Under the pieces are notes generated by a model. That model saw only the letters and a list, made by a program, of their open reading frames with translations, had not been told where the DNA came from and did not search any database. 31,699 bases of DNA from an uncultured Collinsella sp. (lineage in GTDB: Bacteria; Actinomycetota; Coriobacteriia; Coriobacteriales; Coriobacteriaceae), in the NCBI GenBank assembly GCA_900758375.1, contig CAAERJ010000031.1:1-31699 (forward strand). Direction: 5' to 3'. Shown here piece by piece: positions 8,053-14,571 of the stretch (its first letter is position 1; every line of letters starts with the position of its first letter). A program made the translations under genes and the position numbers.

Positions 8053-8080
8053 ATCATATTGCGTCGTGTATCGTTTCCAA
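8053..8080 (-). promoter_or_regulatory. Candidate promoter for the ECF operon
   Basis: On the minus strand TTGGAA (8075-8080) and TATGAT (8053-8058) are separated by 16 bp. Transcription from here would give a leader of roughly 40-140 nt depending on the real ecfT start. I recognised no riboswitch class in that leader. Confidence 0.35.
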
Positions 8081-8112
8081 ACACACGTCTCTATAACGTA
8101 ACAGGAGATCAC

Positions 8113-9525
8113 ATGGACGCAACCGCAATTATCCTCGCCGCCGGCGAGGGCACCCGCATGAAGTCGAACCACTGCAAGGTTTCGCACAAGATCCTGGGCA
8201 AGCCCATGGTCCAGTGGATCGTCGACGCTACCATCAAGGCCGGCTGCAGCCGCGTCGTGGTCGTCATCGGCAGCCACGCCGACGAGATGCGCGCCCTTAT
8301 CGACGGCGCCTACGCCAACAGCGCCACCAAGGTCGAGTGCGTCGAGCAGACCGAGCGCCTGGGCACCGGCCACGCCGTAAAGGTCGCACTCGAGGCCTGC
8401 GGCATCACGCAAGGCCCCGTCGTCGTGCTCAATGGCGACCTGCCGCTCATCACCGCCGACACGGTCGCCAAGTTCGCGCAGACCGTCGCCACCGGCGAGC
8501 TCGCCTGCACCGTCATGACCATGACCCCGCCCGACCCCTTCGGCTACGGCCGCATCAAGCTGGGCGCCGACGGCCAGATTGAGCGCATCATCGAGCAGAA
8601 GGACTGCACGCCCGAGCAGGCCGCCACGCTGCTCGAGTGCAACGCCGGCTGCTACGCCTTCGACGGCGCGCAGCTCGCCGCGCACATCGACGAGATCGGC
8701 AACGACAACGCGCAGTCCGAGTACTATCTGCCCGACATGCTCGAGATCCTCAAAGGCCACGGCCAGGCAGTCTCCATCTTCCACTGCAATGACTACCGCG
8801 ACGGCCTGGGCGTCAACAGCCGTATCCAGCTCGCGCAGCTCACCGCCATCGCGCGCGACCGCATCAACGAGCACTGGATGGCCGAGGGCGTTACGTTCAT
8901 CGACCCCACGCAGGCCTGGATCGGCCCCGACGCCACCATCGGCCGCGACACCGTCGTGTGGCCGCAGACGCATCTGATCGGCCACGTCACCGTGGGCGAA
9001 GAATGCCAGCTCGGCCCCAACAGCCGCCTCACCGACACCACTGTCGGCAGCGGCTGCATCATCGATGAGACCATCGCCATCGAGGCCGTCATCGAGAACG
9101 GCGTAGACTGCGGCCCGCGCGCCTACCTGCGCCCGGGCACCCACATGCTCGACGGTTCCAAGGCCGGCACGCACGTGGAGATCAAAAAGTCCACGATCGG
9201 CGAGGGCTCCAAAGTTCCGCACCTGTCCTACATCGGCGACACCACCATGGGCTCCGGCGTCAACGTGGGCGCGGGCTCCATCACCTGCAACTACGACGGC
9301 GTGCACAAGCACAAGACCGTCATCGGCAAGGATGCCTTCATCGGTTCCGACACCATGATGGTCGCGCCCGCCCAGATCGGCGACGGCGCGCTCGTGGCCG
9401 CCGGCTCCGTCATCACCGAGCCGGTCCCGGCCGACGCGCTCGGTCTGGGCCGCGCCCGTCAGGTAAATATTGAGGGCTGGGCCGCCGATTATCGCCGCCG
9501 TCTGCACGAGGACGACGAGGTATAA
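8113..9525 (+). CDS. glmU: Bifunctional UDP-GlcNAc pyrophosphorylase / GlcN-1-P acetyltransferase (GlmU, 470 aa)
   Basis: Makes UDP-N-acetylglucosamine for peptidoglycan and glycans: the C-terminal domain acetylates glucosamine-1-phosphate and the N-terminal domain transfers UMP. Residues 6-30 carry the nucleotidyltransferase signature LAAGEGTRMKS with the downstream lysine; GHAVKVAL, VVLNGDLPL and the NAGCYAF region follow. From about 250 the left-handed beta-helix hexapeptide pattern appears, with GAGSITCNYDGVHKHKT in the acetyl-CoA site. Length is normal. The start at 8113 has AGGAGA at 8103-8108; the frame runs further upstream without another site. A terminator follows directly. Confidence 0.97.
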   Translation: MDATAIILAAGEGTRMKSNHCKVSHKILGKPMVQWIVDATIKAGCSRVVVVIGSHADEMRALIDGAYANSATKVECVEQTERLGTGHAVKVALEACGITQGPVVVLNGDLPLITADTVAKFAQTVATGELACTVMTMTPPDPFGYGRIKLGADGQIERIIEQKDCTPEQAATLLECNAGCYAFDGAQLAAHIDEIGNDNAQSEYYLPDMLEILKGHGQAVSIFHCNDYRDGLGVNSRIQLAQLTAIARDRINEHWMAEGVTFIDPTQAWIGPDATIGRDTVVWPQTHLIGHVTVGEECQLGPNSRLTDTTVGSGCIIDETIAIEAVIENGVDCGPRAYLRPGTHMLDGSKAGTHVEIKKSTIGEGSKVPHLSYIGDTTMGSGVNVGAGSITCNYDGVHKHKTVIGKDAFIGSDTMMVAPAQIGDGALVAAGSVITEPVPADALGLGRARQVNIEGWAADYRRRLHEDDEV

Positions 9526-9542
9526 CGTTTTACCAAGCACAA

Positions 9543-9575
9543 AAGGAGCTGTTCCCATGGGGACGGCTCCTTTTT
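9543..9575 (+). terminator. Intrinsic terminator of glmU
   Basis: AGGAGCTGTTCCC pairs, with wobbles, with GGGGACGGCTCCT around an ATG loop, and a TTTTT tract follows. The 3' arm contains GGGGAC, linking it to the repeat hairpins elsewhere in the window. Confidence 0.8.
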
Positions 9576-9666
9576 CTATGCTGACCTGCGCGACCGGATG
9601 AGTGGTCGGTTCGTGTCCGTTGACGGTAAAGACGTTATCAAGACCCGATTAACCCCGCCGCGCGGT

Positions 9667-9672
9667 TACAAT
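9667..9672 (+). promoter_or_regulatory. Candidate -10 for prs
   Basis: TACAAT stands about 50 nt upstream of the prs start, after the glmU terminator. No good -35 is visible at 17 bp. Confidence 0.3.
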
Positions 9673-9718
9673 GCAAAAAGGCATCTATATGGCATTCGAT
9701 GTATAAAGGAGAAGGGTA

Positions 9719-10705
9719 ATGCCGATTAATGATCCCGAGAAGTCGGAGAATATGCGCAAGTCCATCCGCGTGTATTCCGGTTCCTCCAACCGTCCCCTCG
9801 CTCAGAAGATCGCTGAGTACCTTGGGGTCGAGCTTTCGGGCCTTACGCTAAAGCAGTTCGCCAACGGTGAGATTTACGCCCGCTACGACGAGACCGTCCG
9901 CGGCGCCGACGTCTTCCTGATTCAGTCCGTGGCCGGCGGCAACGTCAACGACATGCTCATGGAGCTGCTCATCGCCACCGACGCTGCCAAGCGCGCATCC
10001 GCCCGCTCCATCACCGCCGTCATCACCCACTACGGCTATGCCCGCCAGGACCGCAAGGCCGGCCCGCGCGAGCCCATCACCGCCCGCCTCGTCGCCAACC
10101 TGCTCGAGCGCGCCGGCGTCAACCGCATCATCACCCTCGACCTGCACCAGGGCCAGATCCAGGGCTTCTTCGATATCCCGGTTAATCACCTGTCCGCACT
10201 GCCGCTGTTTGGCCAGTACTACAACGACATGCACTTCGACACCGACAACCTGGTTGTCGTCTCCCCCGACGTGGGTCGTGCCAAGGCCGCCAAGAAGCTG
10301 TCCGACATGCTCGGCTGCGACCTGGCCATCGCCCACAAGGGCCGTCCGCGCCACAACGCCGCCGAGGTCATGGGCATCATCGGTGACATCAAGGGCAAGA
10401 CCTGCATTATCAACGACGACATGATCGACACCGCTGGCACCCTGTGCGCCAACGTCAAGGAGCTCAAGGCTATGGGCGCTGGCGACATCTACGTCTGCGC
10501 CACCCACGGCATCTTCTCCGGTCCGGCCATCGAGCGTCTGAACGACGCCCCGATCGTCGAGTGCCTCGTCACCGACGCCATTCCCGTTGAGGTCGGCGGC
10601 AAGATCAAGACCATCTCGGTCGCCGAGGAGTTCGCTCAGGCCATCTCCGCCGTTTACCACGAGGAGCCCGTCTCCACGCTCGTCGGCGGCGACTTCGCGC
10701 TGTAG
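9719..10705 (+). CDS. prs: Ribose-phosphate pyrophosphokinase (PRPP synthetase, 328 aa)
   Basis: Transfers pyrophosphate from ATP to ribose-5-phosphate to give PRPP, used by PurF (encoded at 28368-30038) and by pyrimidine, His, Trp and NAD synthesis. Motifs: FANGEIYARYDETVRG near 47-62, HYGYARQDRK with its ATP-contacting Arg/Gln/Asp, the PRPP synthetase signature DLHQGQIQGFFDIPVNH, and the PRPP-binding loop NDDMIDTAGT. The family VIPYFGYARQDRK appears here as VITHYGYARQDRK. There are about 11 extra N-terminal residues before MRKSIRVYSG. The start at 9719 is supported by AAAGGAGAAGG just upstream. Confidence 0.97.
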   Translation: MPINDPEKSENMRKSIRVYSGSSNRPLAQKIAEYLGVELSGLTLKQFANGEIYARYDETVRGADVFLIQSVAGGNVNDMLMELLIATDAAKRASARSITAVITHYGYARQDRKAGPREPITARLVANLLERAGVNRIITLDLHQGQIQGFFDIPVNHLSALPLFGQYYNDMHFDTDNLVVVSPDVGRAKAAKKLSDMLGCDLAIAHKGRPRHNAAEVMGIIGDIKGKTCIINDDMIDTAGTLCANVKELKAMGAGDIYVCATHGIFSGPAIERLNDAPIVECLVTDAIPVEVGGKIKTISVAEEFAQAISAVYHEEPVSTLVGGDFAL

Positions 10706-10728
10706 TCGCTCGACCCTCGCATCCCTCC

Positions 10729-10833
10729 GGAAGCCCCGGTCACGCCTGCGGGGTTATCACGCGAACGTCCTCGCCGCTTTGCGGCTGCGGGATGTTCGCT
10801 TTGATAACCCCTCCCGGCGTGTCCGGGGCTTCC
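10729..10833. repeat. 105-bp imperfect palindrome between prs and pth
   Basis: Arms of about 50 nt pair almost throughout: GGAAGCCCCGG, CACGCC, GGGGTTATCA and GCGAAC recur as reverse complements in matching order (left 10729-10777, right about 10783-10833). The loop is only a few bases. No T-tract follows, so it does not look like a plain intrinsic terminator. It may be a dispersed repeat or a structured RNA in the prs-pth spacer. Confidence 0.65.
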
Positions 10834-10948
10834 TGCTGTCTAGGGGCAGCTGTTTTCTGAAATGACTTTGCTGCAACCTTTCCTCGCCTTCGGCGGGCGT
10901 GGTAGCCTTTGTCGTTGATTGAACTATTTGTGTAACGAAGGGACAAAT

Positions 10949-11578
10949 ATGGCAGCTGCACAGCCGCTTAAAATTCGCATGGTTGCCGGACTTGGCAACC
11001 CTGGCGAGGAATATGCCGAGACCCGCCACAACGCTGGCTTCAAAGCAATCGACGAGTTGGCCCGTCAGGCCGGTGTCACGTACTGGAAAAACCAGGCAGG
11101 CGCCGAGGTCGCGCTCATCAACATCAACGATCCCGAGGAAGAGGGCGGGAAGCGCCAGATTGTGCTGGTCAAGCCGCAGTCGTACATGAATACCTCTGGC
11201 GGTCCCATCTCCAAGCTCTGCCGCGAGTACAAGATCAAGGCCGAGGAGCTGCTCGTGATCCATGATGAGCTCGACATTCCCGCCGGCGACGTACGCGTTA
11301 AGGTGGGCGGCGGCCACGCCGGCCACAACGGCCTGCGCTCCATCATCGACAAGATGGGCAGCCGCGACTTTAGTCGCATCCGCACCGGCATCGGCAACCC
11401 TCCCGGCAAGATGGCCGTGGCCGACTACGTGCTCAAGCAGCTGCGCACCCGCGAGGCCGAGGACTTCCAGGACACCTGCGCCCGCGCCGCAGATGCCGCC
11501 GGTTTGGCCATCGTCCACGGCGTAATCTACGCCCGCGATCACGTAAACGGCGCCGCTTCCGCCAACGGCAAACACTAA
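10949..11578 (+). CDS. pth: Peptidyl-tRNA hydrolase (209 aa)
   Basis: Recycles tRNA from peptidyl-tRNA released by stalled ribosomes. Expected residues are present: N17 in GLGNPG, catalytic H27 in TRHNAGF, N81 in SYMNTSG, D106 in HDELD, and N127 in GGHAGHNGL. Length is slightly above the usual 185-195 owing to short extensions at both ends. The ATG at 10949 follows AAGGGAC. The TAA stop (11576-11578) forms the first bases of a small repeat hairpin. Confidence 0.96.
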   Translation: MAAAQPLKIRMVAGLGNPGEEYAETRHNAGFKAIDELARQAGVTYWKNQAGAEVALININDPEEEGGKRQIVLVKPQSYMNTSGGPISKLCREYKIKAEELLVIHDELDIPAGDVRVKVGGGHAGHNGLRSIIDKMGSRDFSRIRTGIGNPPGKMAVADYVLKQLRTREAEDFQDTCARAADAAGLAIVHGVIYARDHVNGAASANGKH

Positions 11579-11616
11579 AACCTACCATTTAGGGATGTTT
11601 ATTTTGGCAGGTTTTA
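11576..11616. repeat. TAAAACCTRCCA hairpin element, copy 1
   Basis: Arms TAAAACCTACCA (11576-11587) and TGGCAGGTTTTA (11605-11616) enclose a loop TTTAGGGATGTTTATTT. The pth stop codon is the first three bases. Related copies lie at 11739-11777 and 28328-28370, where the loop is inverted relative to the arms. Confidence 0.65.
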
Positions 11617-11681
11617 TATGCGGAAACGCCGCGACAGCCGCGTCGCAATAAACCCTGTGCCGCCATACATACGCAACGCTC

Positions 11682-11731
11682 CAAAGGGGGCCGGCCTCAC
11701 CGATGCGCGAGGCCGGCCCCCTTTGCCGTTT
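11682..11731 (+). terminator. Intrinsic terminator after pth
   Basis: A perfect 17-bp stem (11682-11698 with 11709-11725) starting CAAAGGGGGCCGG, with a 10-nt loop, is followed by CCGTTTT. It lies between two copies of the TAAAACCTRCCA element and probably ends the pth transcript. Confidence 0.75.
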
Positions 11732-11738
11732 TGCCTGA

Positions 11739-11777
11739 TAAAACCTGCCAAAATAAACCTGTCCCTAAATGGCAGGT
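11739..11777. repeat. TAAAACCTRCCA hairpin element, copy 2
   Basis: TAAAACCTGCCA at 11739-11750 and TGGCAGGT at 11770-11777 surround a loop AAATAAACCTGTCCCTAAA, the same loop as in the copy at 28328 and the reverse complement, apart from a small deletion, of that in copy 1. The outer 4 bp of the right arm are lost. Together with copy 1 and the terminator it fills most of the 359-bp gap 11579-11937. Confidence 0.65.
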
Positions 11778-11826
11778 CACTTTTCCCGCCTGCCAAAGAC
11801 ACACGTAAGCGACATGTCCATGAGGG

Positions 11827-11832
11827 TATAAT
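11827..11832 (+). promoter_or_regulatory. Candidate -10 of the nfnA-nfnB operon
   Basis: A consensus TATAAT lies 105 nt upstream of nfnA. The -35 region is not consensus. The leader contains no riboswitch I recognise. Confidence 0.4.
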
Positions 11833-11937
11833 TTGCACCGTATGTCTGCACAACGCCTGTGCGCGTACGGTTTTATTCGGGCTACCGTCCATTTCCGTGG
11901 AGGCACGGTTCGGCGGCCCTAACAAGAGAGGGGTTCT

Positions 11938-12777
11938 ATGTATAAGATCCTGGAGAAGACGCAGTTCTCGGAGAAGGTGTTCAAGTTCCGCATCGAGGCG
12001 CCCGCAATCGCCAAGCATGCGCACGCTGGACAGTTCCTCATGGTTCGCGCCAACGAGACGGGCGAGCGCGTCCCGTTTACCCTGGCCGGCTGGAACGGTG
12101 ACGAGGGCTGGGTCGAGTTCATCTTCATGGTGATCGGCAAGACCACCGAGATGCTTTCCACCTACGAGGCCGGCGAGTCGCTGCGCGACGTCGTGGGCCC
12201 GCTGGGCGTTCCCACCGAGATGGCCGAGGGCCCCTGTGCCGTCATTGGCGGCGGCGTCGGCCTGGCAATTGCCTTCCCGGTCGCCAAGCACCTGGTCGAG
12301 ACCGGTCATGAGGTCCACGCCATCATGGGCGCCCGCACCAAGGACCTCCTGCTCATGGAAGACCAGTTCCGCGAGCTCCTCGACGAGGACCACATCCACA
12401 TCACCACTGACGACGGCTCCTACGGCGAGCAGGGCGTTGTCACCGCTCCGCTGGAGCGTCTGCTGCAGGACAAGGCCGTGAGCCAGGTCTTCTGCGTCGG
12501 CCCCGTTCCGATGATGAAGTTCTCGACCCTCACCGCCCAGAAGTACGACACCCCCATCACCGCGTCGCTCAACCCCATCATGGTTGACGGCACCGGTATG
12601 TGCGGCTGCTGCCGCGTCGAGGTGGGCGGCGTGACCAAGTTCGCTTGCGTCGACGGCCCCGACTTCGATGCCACCCTGGTCGACTGGGATGACCTTCGTG
12701 CCCGCCAGGCCGCTTACCGTTCCGAAGAGGGCGAGTCCCTCAAGGCCTATGAGGAAAAGAGCTGCGCATGCCACTAG
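11938..12777 (+). CDS. nfnA: NfnA/SudB-type FAD- and NAD-binding subunit (279 aa)
   Basis: Ferredoxin-reductase-fold protein that would pair with the next gene as NADH-dependent reduced ferredoxin:NADP oxidoreductase (electron-bifurcating Nfn), a cytoplasmic redox-balancing complex of anaerobes. Residues 1-95 form the FAD-binding barrel (RVPFTLAGW near 44-52). GGGVG at 104-108 begins the NAD-binding half. The C-terminal cluster loop has C222, C225 and C237 with D217 nearby, which fits the Asp/three-Cys ligation I recall for the NfnA [2Fe-2S] site. Related PyrK and sulfide-dehydrogenase subunits share this fold; the adjacent NfnB partner favours Nfn. The ATG has GAGAGGGG upstream. The gene overlaps nfnB by 10 bases. 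Confidence 0.85.
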   Translation: MYKILEKTQFSEKVFKFRIEAPAIAKHAHAGQFLMVRANETGERVPFTLAGWNGDEGWVEFIFMVIGKTTEMLSTYEAGESLRDVVGPLGVPTEMAEGPCAVIGGGVGLAIAFPVAKHLVETGHEVHAIMGARTKDLLLMEDQFRELLDEDHIHITTDDGSYGEQGVVTAPLERLLQDKAVSQVFCVGPVPMMKFSTLTAQKYDTPITASLNPIMVDGTGMCGCCRVEVGGVTKFACVDGPDFDATLVDWDDLRARQAAYRSEEGESLKAYEEKSCACH

Positions 12778-14177
12778 TTAACGGTCGTTTCGTTGCCGAT
12801 ATGAAGTCGCCCCGCACCCCCGATAACGAGGAGCCGGCTGCCGAGCGCGCCTGCGACTTCCGCCCCGTCGACAAGGGCTTCACCGAGGAGATGGCGCTGG
12901 CCGAGGCCGAGCGCTGCCTCAACTGCAAGAAGCCGTTCTGTGTTGAGGGCTGCCCCGTCAACATCAACATCCCCCGCTTTATCGAGCAGATCCGCGAGAA
13001 GGACTTCGGCGGCGCTCTCGATACCATCCGCGAGGACTCCATGCTTCCCGCCATCTGCGGCCGCGTCTGCCCGCAGGAGAACCAGTGCGAGGGCAAGTGC
13101 ATCCGTGGTAAGAAGTCCGAGCCCGTGGCCATCGGCCAGCTCGAGCGCTTCCTGGGTGACCGCCCCGAGCTCGCTTCCACGCCCAAGATGGCCCCCAAGA
13201 ACGGCAAGAAGGTCGCCGTCGTCGGCTCCGGCCCGTCCGGCATCACCTGCGCTGGCGAGCTCGCCCGTAACGGCTTTGACGTCACCGTCTTCGAGGCATT
13301 CTTCACCGGCGGCGGCGTGCTGGTCTACGGCATCCCCGAGTTCCGTCTGCCCAAGGCAGTCGTCAAGCGCGAGATTGACGGCCTGGAGGACATGGGCGTC
13401 AAGTTTGAGTACAACTCCGTCGTGGGCAACATGGCCACGGCCGAGGAGCTGTTCGAGCAGGGCTTCGACGCCATCTACGTGGCGACCGGCGCCGGCCTGC
13501 CCAAGTTCCTCAACGTCCCCGGCGAGAACCTGCCCAACGTCTTCTTCGCGAACGAGTACCTCACCCGCGTGAACCTGATGAAGGCCAACAAGTTCCCCGA
13601 GTACGACACCCCCACCAAGCACGGCAAGAACGTCGTCGTCTTTGGTGGCGGCAACGTGGCTATGGACGCCGTCCGTACCGCCAAGCGCCTGGGCGCCGAG
13701 CACGCCATCATCGCCTATCGTCGTACCGAGGATGAGATGCCCTGCCGTCGCGCTGAGCTGCACCATGCCAAGGCCGAGGGCGTCGAGGTTCTACCGCTCG
13801 TCTCCCCGCTCGAGTTTGTCGCTGGCGAGGACGGCTCCGTGTGCGCCGTCAAGGTCCAGAAGATGGAGCTCGGCGAGCCCGACGAGTCCGGCCGTCGTCG
13901 TCCGGTGCCCATCGAGGGCGCCATCGAGGAGATCCCCTGCGACGTCGCGATCTCGGCTATCGGCACCAACGCCAACCCCTTCGCAAAGAAGATCGGCGGC
14001 AAGATGGAGCTCAACAAGTGGGGCTACATCGTTGCCGACGAGGAGACCGGCCAGACCACCGATCCCCGTATCTGGGCCGGCGGCGACATCGTCACCGGTG
14101 CCGCAACGGTCATTCTGGCGATGGGCGCCGGCAAGAAGGCCGCCGCTTCCATCACCAAGAGCCTGCTGGGCGAGTAA
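12768..14177 (+). CDS. nfnB: NfnB / GltD-type NADPH-binding flavoprotein subunit (469 aa)
   Basis: Large subunit of the presumed Nfn complex, of the glutamate-synthase small-subunit family. The N-terminal domain has two [4Fe-4S] cysteine sets: C50, C53, C58, C62 and C97, C101, C107, C111. FAD-binding GSGPSG is at 153-158. A second nucleotide-binding motif, VVVFGGGNVAMD near residue 290, would bind NADPH, and WAGGDIVTGAATV near the C-terminus completes the FAD site. Such proteins are often labelled GltA, but no GltB large subunit is nearby and the overlapping partner is NfnA-like, so electron bifurcation is the better reading. The start at 12768 lies inside the nfnA 3' end. An intrinsic terminator follows. 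Confidence 0.87.
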   Translation: MPLVNGRFVADMKSPRTPDNEEPAAERACDFRPVDKGFTEEMALAEAERCLNCKKPFCVEGCPVNINIPRFIEQIREKDFGGALDTIREDSMLPAICGRVCPQENQCEGKCIRGKKSEPVAIGQLERFLGDRPELASTPKMAPKNGKKVAVVGSGPSGITCAGELARNGFDVTVFEAFFTGGGVLVYGIPEFRLPKAVVKREIDGLEDMGVKFEYNSVVGNMATAEELFEQGFDAIYVATGAGLPKFLNVPGENLPNVFFANEYLTRVNLMKANKFPEYDTPTKHGKNVVVFGGGNVAMDAVRTAKRLGAEHAIIAYRRTEDEMPCRRAELHHAKAEGVEVLPLVSPLEFVAGEDGSVCAVKVQKMELGEPDESGRRRPVPIEGAIEEIPCDVAISAIGTNANPFAKKIGGKMELNKWGYIVADEETGQTTDPRIWAGGDIVTGAATVILAMGAGKKAAASITKSLLGE

Positions 14178-14205
14178 TCACCTGCAGCGCTAGCCACCAA
14201 ACGGC

Positions 14206-14243
14206 AAAGTCCCCGTCGAGCACACGCCCGGCGGGGACTTTTT
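14206..14243 (+). terminator. Intrinsic terminator of the nfnAB operon
   Basis: AAGTCCCCG pairs with CGGGGACTT around a loop rich in C and A, and is followed by a TTTTT tract, about 30 bases past the nfnB stop. Confidence 0.85.
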
Positions 14244-14255
14244 CTATGCCGGCCG

Positions 14256-14300
14256 CCCAAACCACCACGATGGGGACAGGCACCTTTGTGGTGGTTTGGG
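14256..14300. repeat. GGGGACAGGCACC-core hairpin
   Basis: A perfect 13-bp stem, CCCAAACCACCAC (14256-14268) with its complement at 14288-14300, encloses a 19-nt loop containing GGGGACAGGCACC. It lies just past the nfnB terminator. It matches in core and partly in arms the hairpins at 16542-16576 and 19897-19933. Confidence 0.7.
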
Positions 14301-14316
14301 GCCTGGTCGGTCGTTT

Positions 14317-14535
14317 TGTCTCAATCTGTAACAGTTAGACCCTGTTGAGCATCGTAGTTGTTACAGATCGAGACATCGCTCCAACCGCCTCCGTTTTGTC
14401 TCAATCTGTAACAGTTAGAGACCAAATATCCCGCCTGGTGTTACAGATCGAGACATTAGGTTGGCAGCCGAACAGTTCATCTCAATCTGTAACACCTGGA
14501 GCCCAAATATCTGGCTCGGTGTTACAGATTGAGAT
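14317..14535. repeat. Array of three TGTCTCAATCTGTAACA palindromes
   Basis: Six copies of a 16-17-bp half-site alternate in orientation at 14317, 14359, 14397, 14439, 14479 and 14520 (intervals 42, 38, 42, 40 and 41). They form three hairpins with 25-nt interiors. The second and third interiors share CCAAATATC, and the third also pairs GAGCC with GGCTC. In units 1 and 2 the single A/C mismatch of the plus-strand RNA becomes a G-U pair on the minus strand, the direction of the surface-protein gene whose stop is at 14572. With the nfnB terminator and the preceding hairpin this accounts for the 394-bp gap 14178-14571. Confidence 0.75.
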
Positions 14536-14571
14536 TTTGCTGAGGCCGAGGATGGTCGCCGCCACCAAAAC

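Noticed and set aside
7908..8112. A vitamin riboswitch ahead of the ECF operon
   Set aside because: No cobalamin, TPP, FMN or other consensus block was recognised. The leader length depends on an uncertain start.
10729..10833. Intrinsic terminator of prs
   Set aside because: The hairpin is far longer than usual terminators and no T-tract follows.
11938..12777. PyrK, the dihydroorotate dehydrogenase electron-transfer subunit
   Set aside because: No pyrD or other pyrimidine gene is adjacent, and the gene overlaps a GltD/NfnB-type partner.
12768..14177. Glutamate synthase small subunit
   Set aside because: Same family, but no large subunit is present and the NfnA-like partner fits a different complex.
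14317..14535. CRISPR array
   Set aside because: The repeats alternate in orientation and differ slightly, there are only six half-sites, interiors partly resemble each other, and no cas gene is near.
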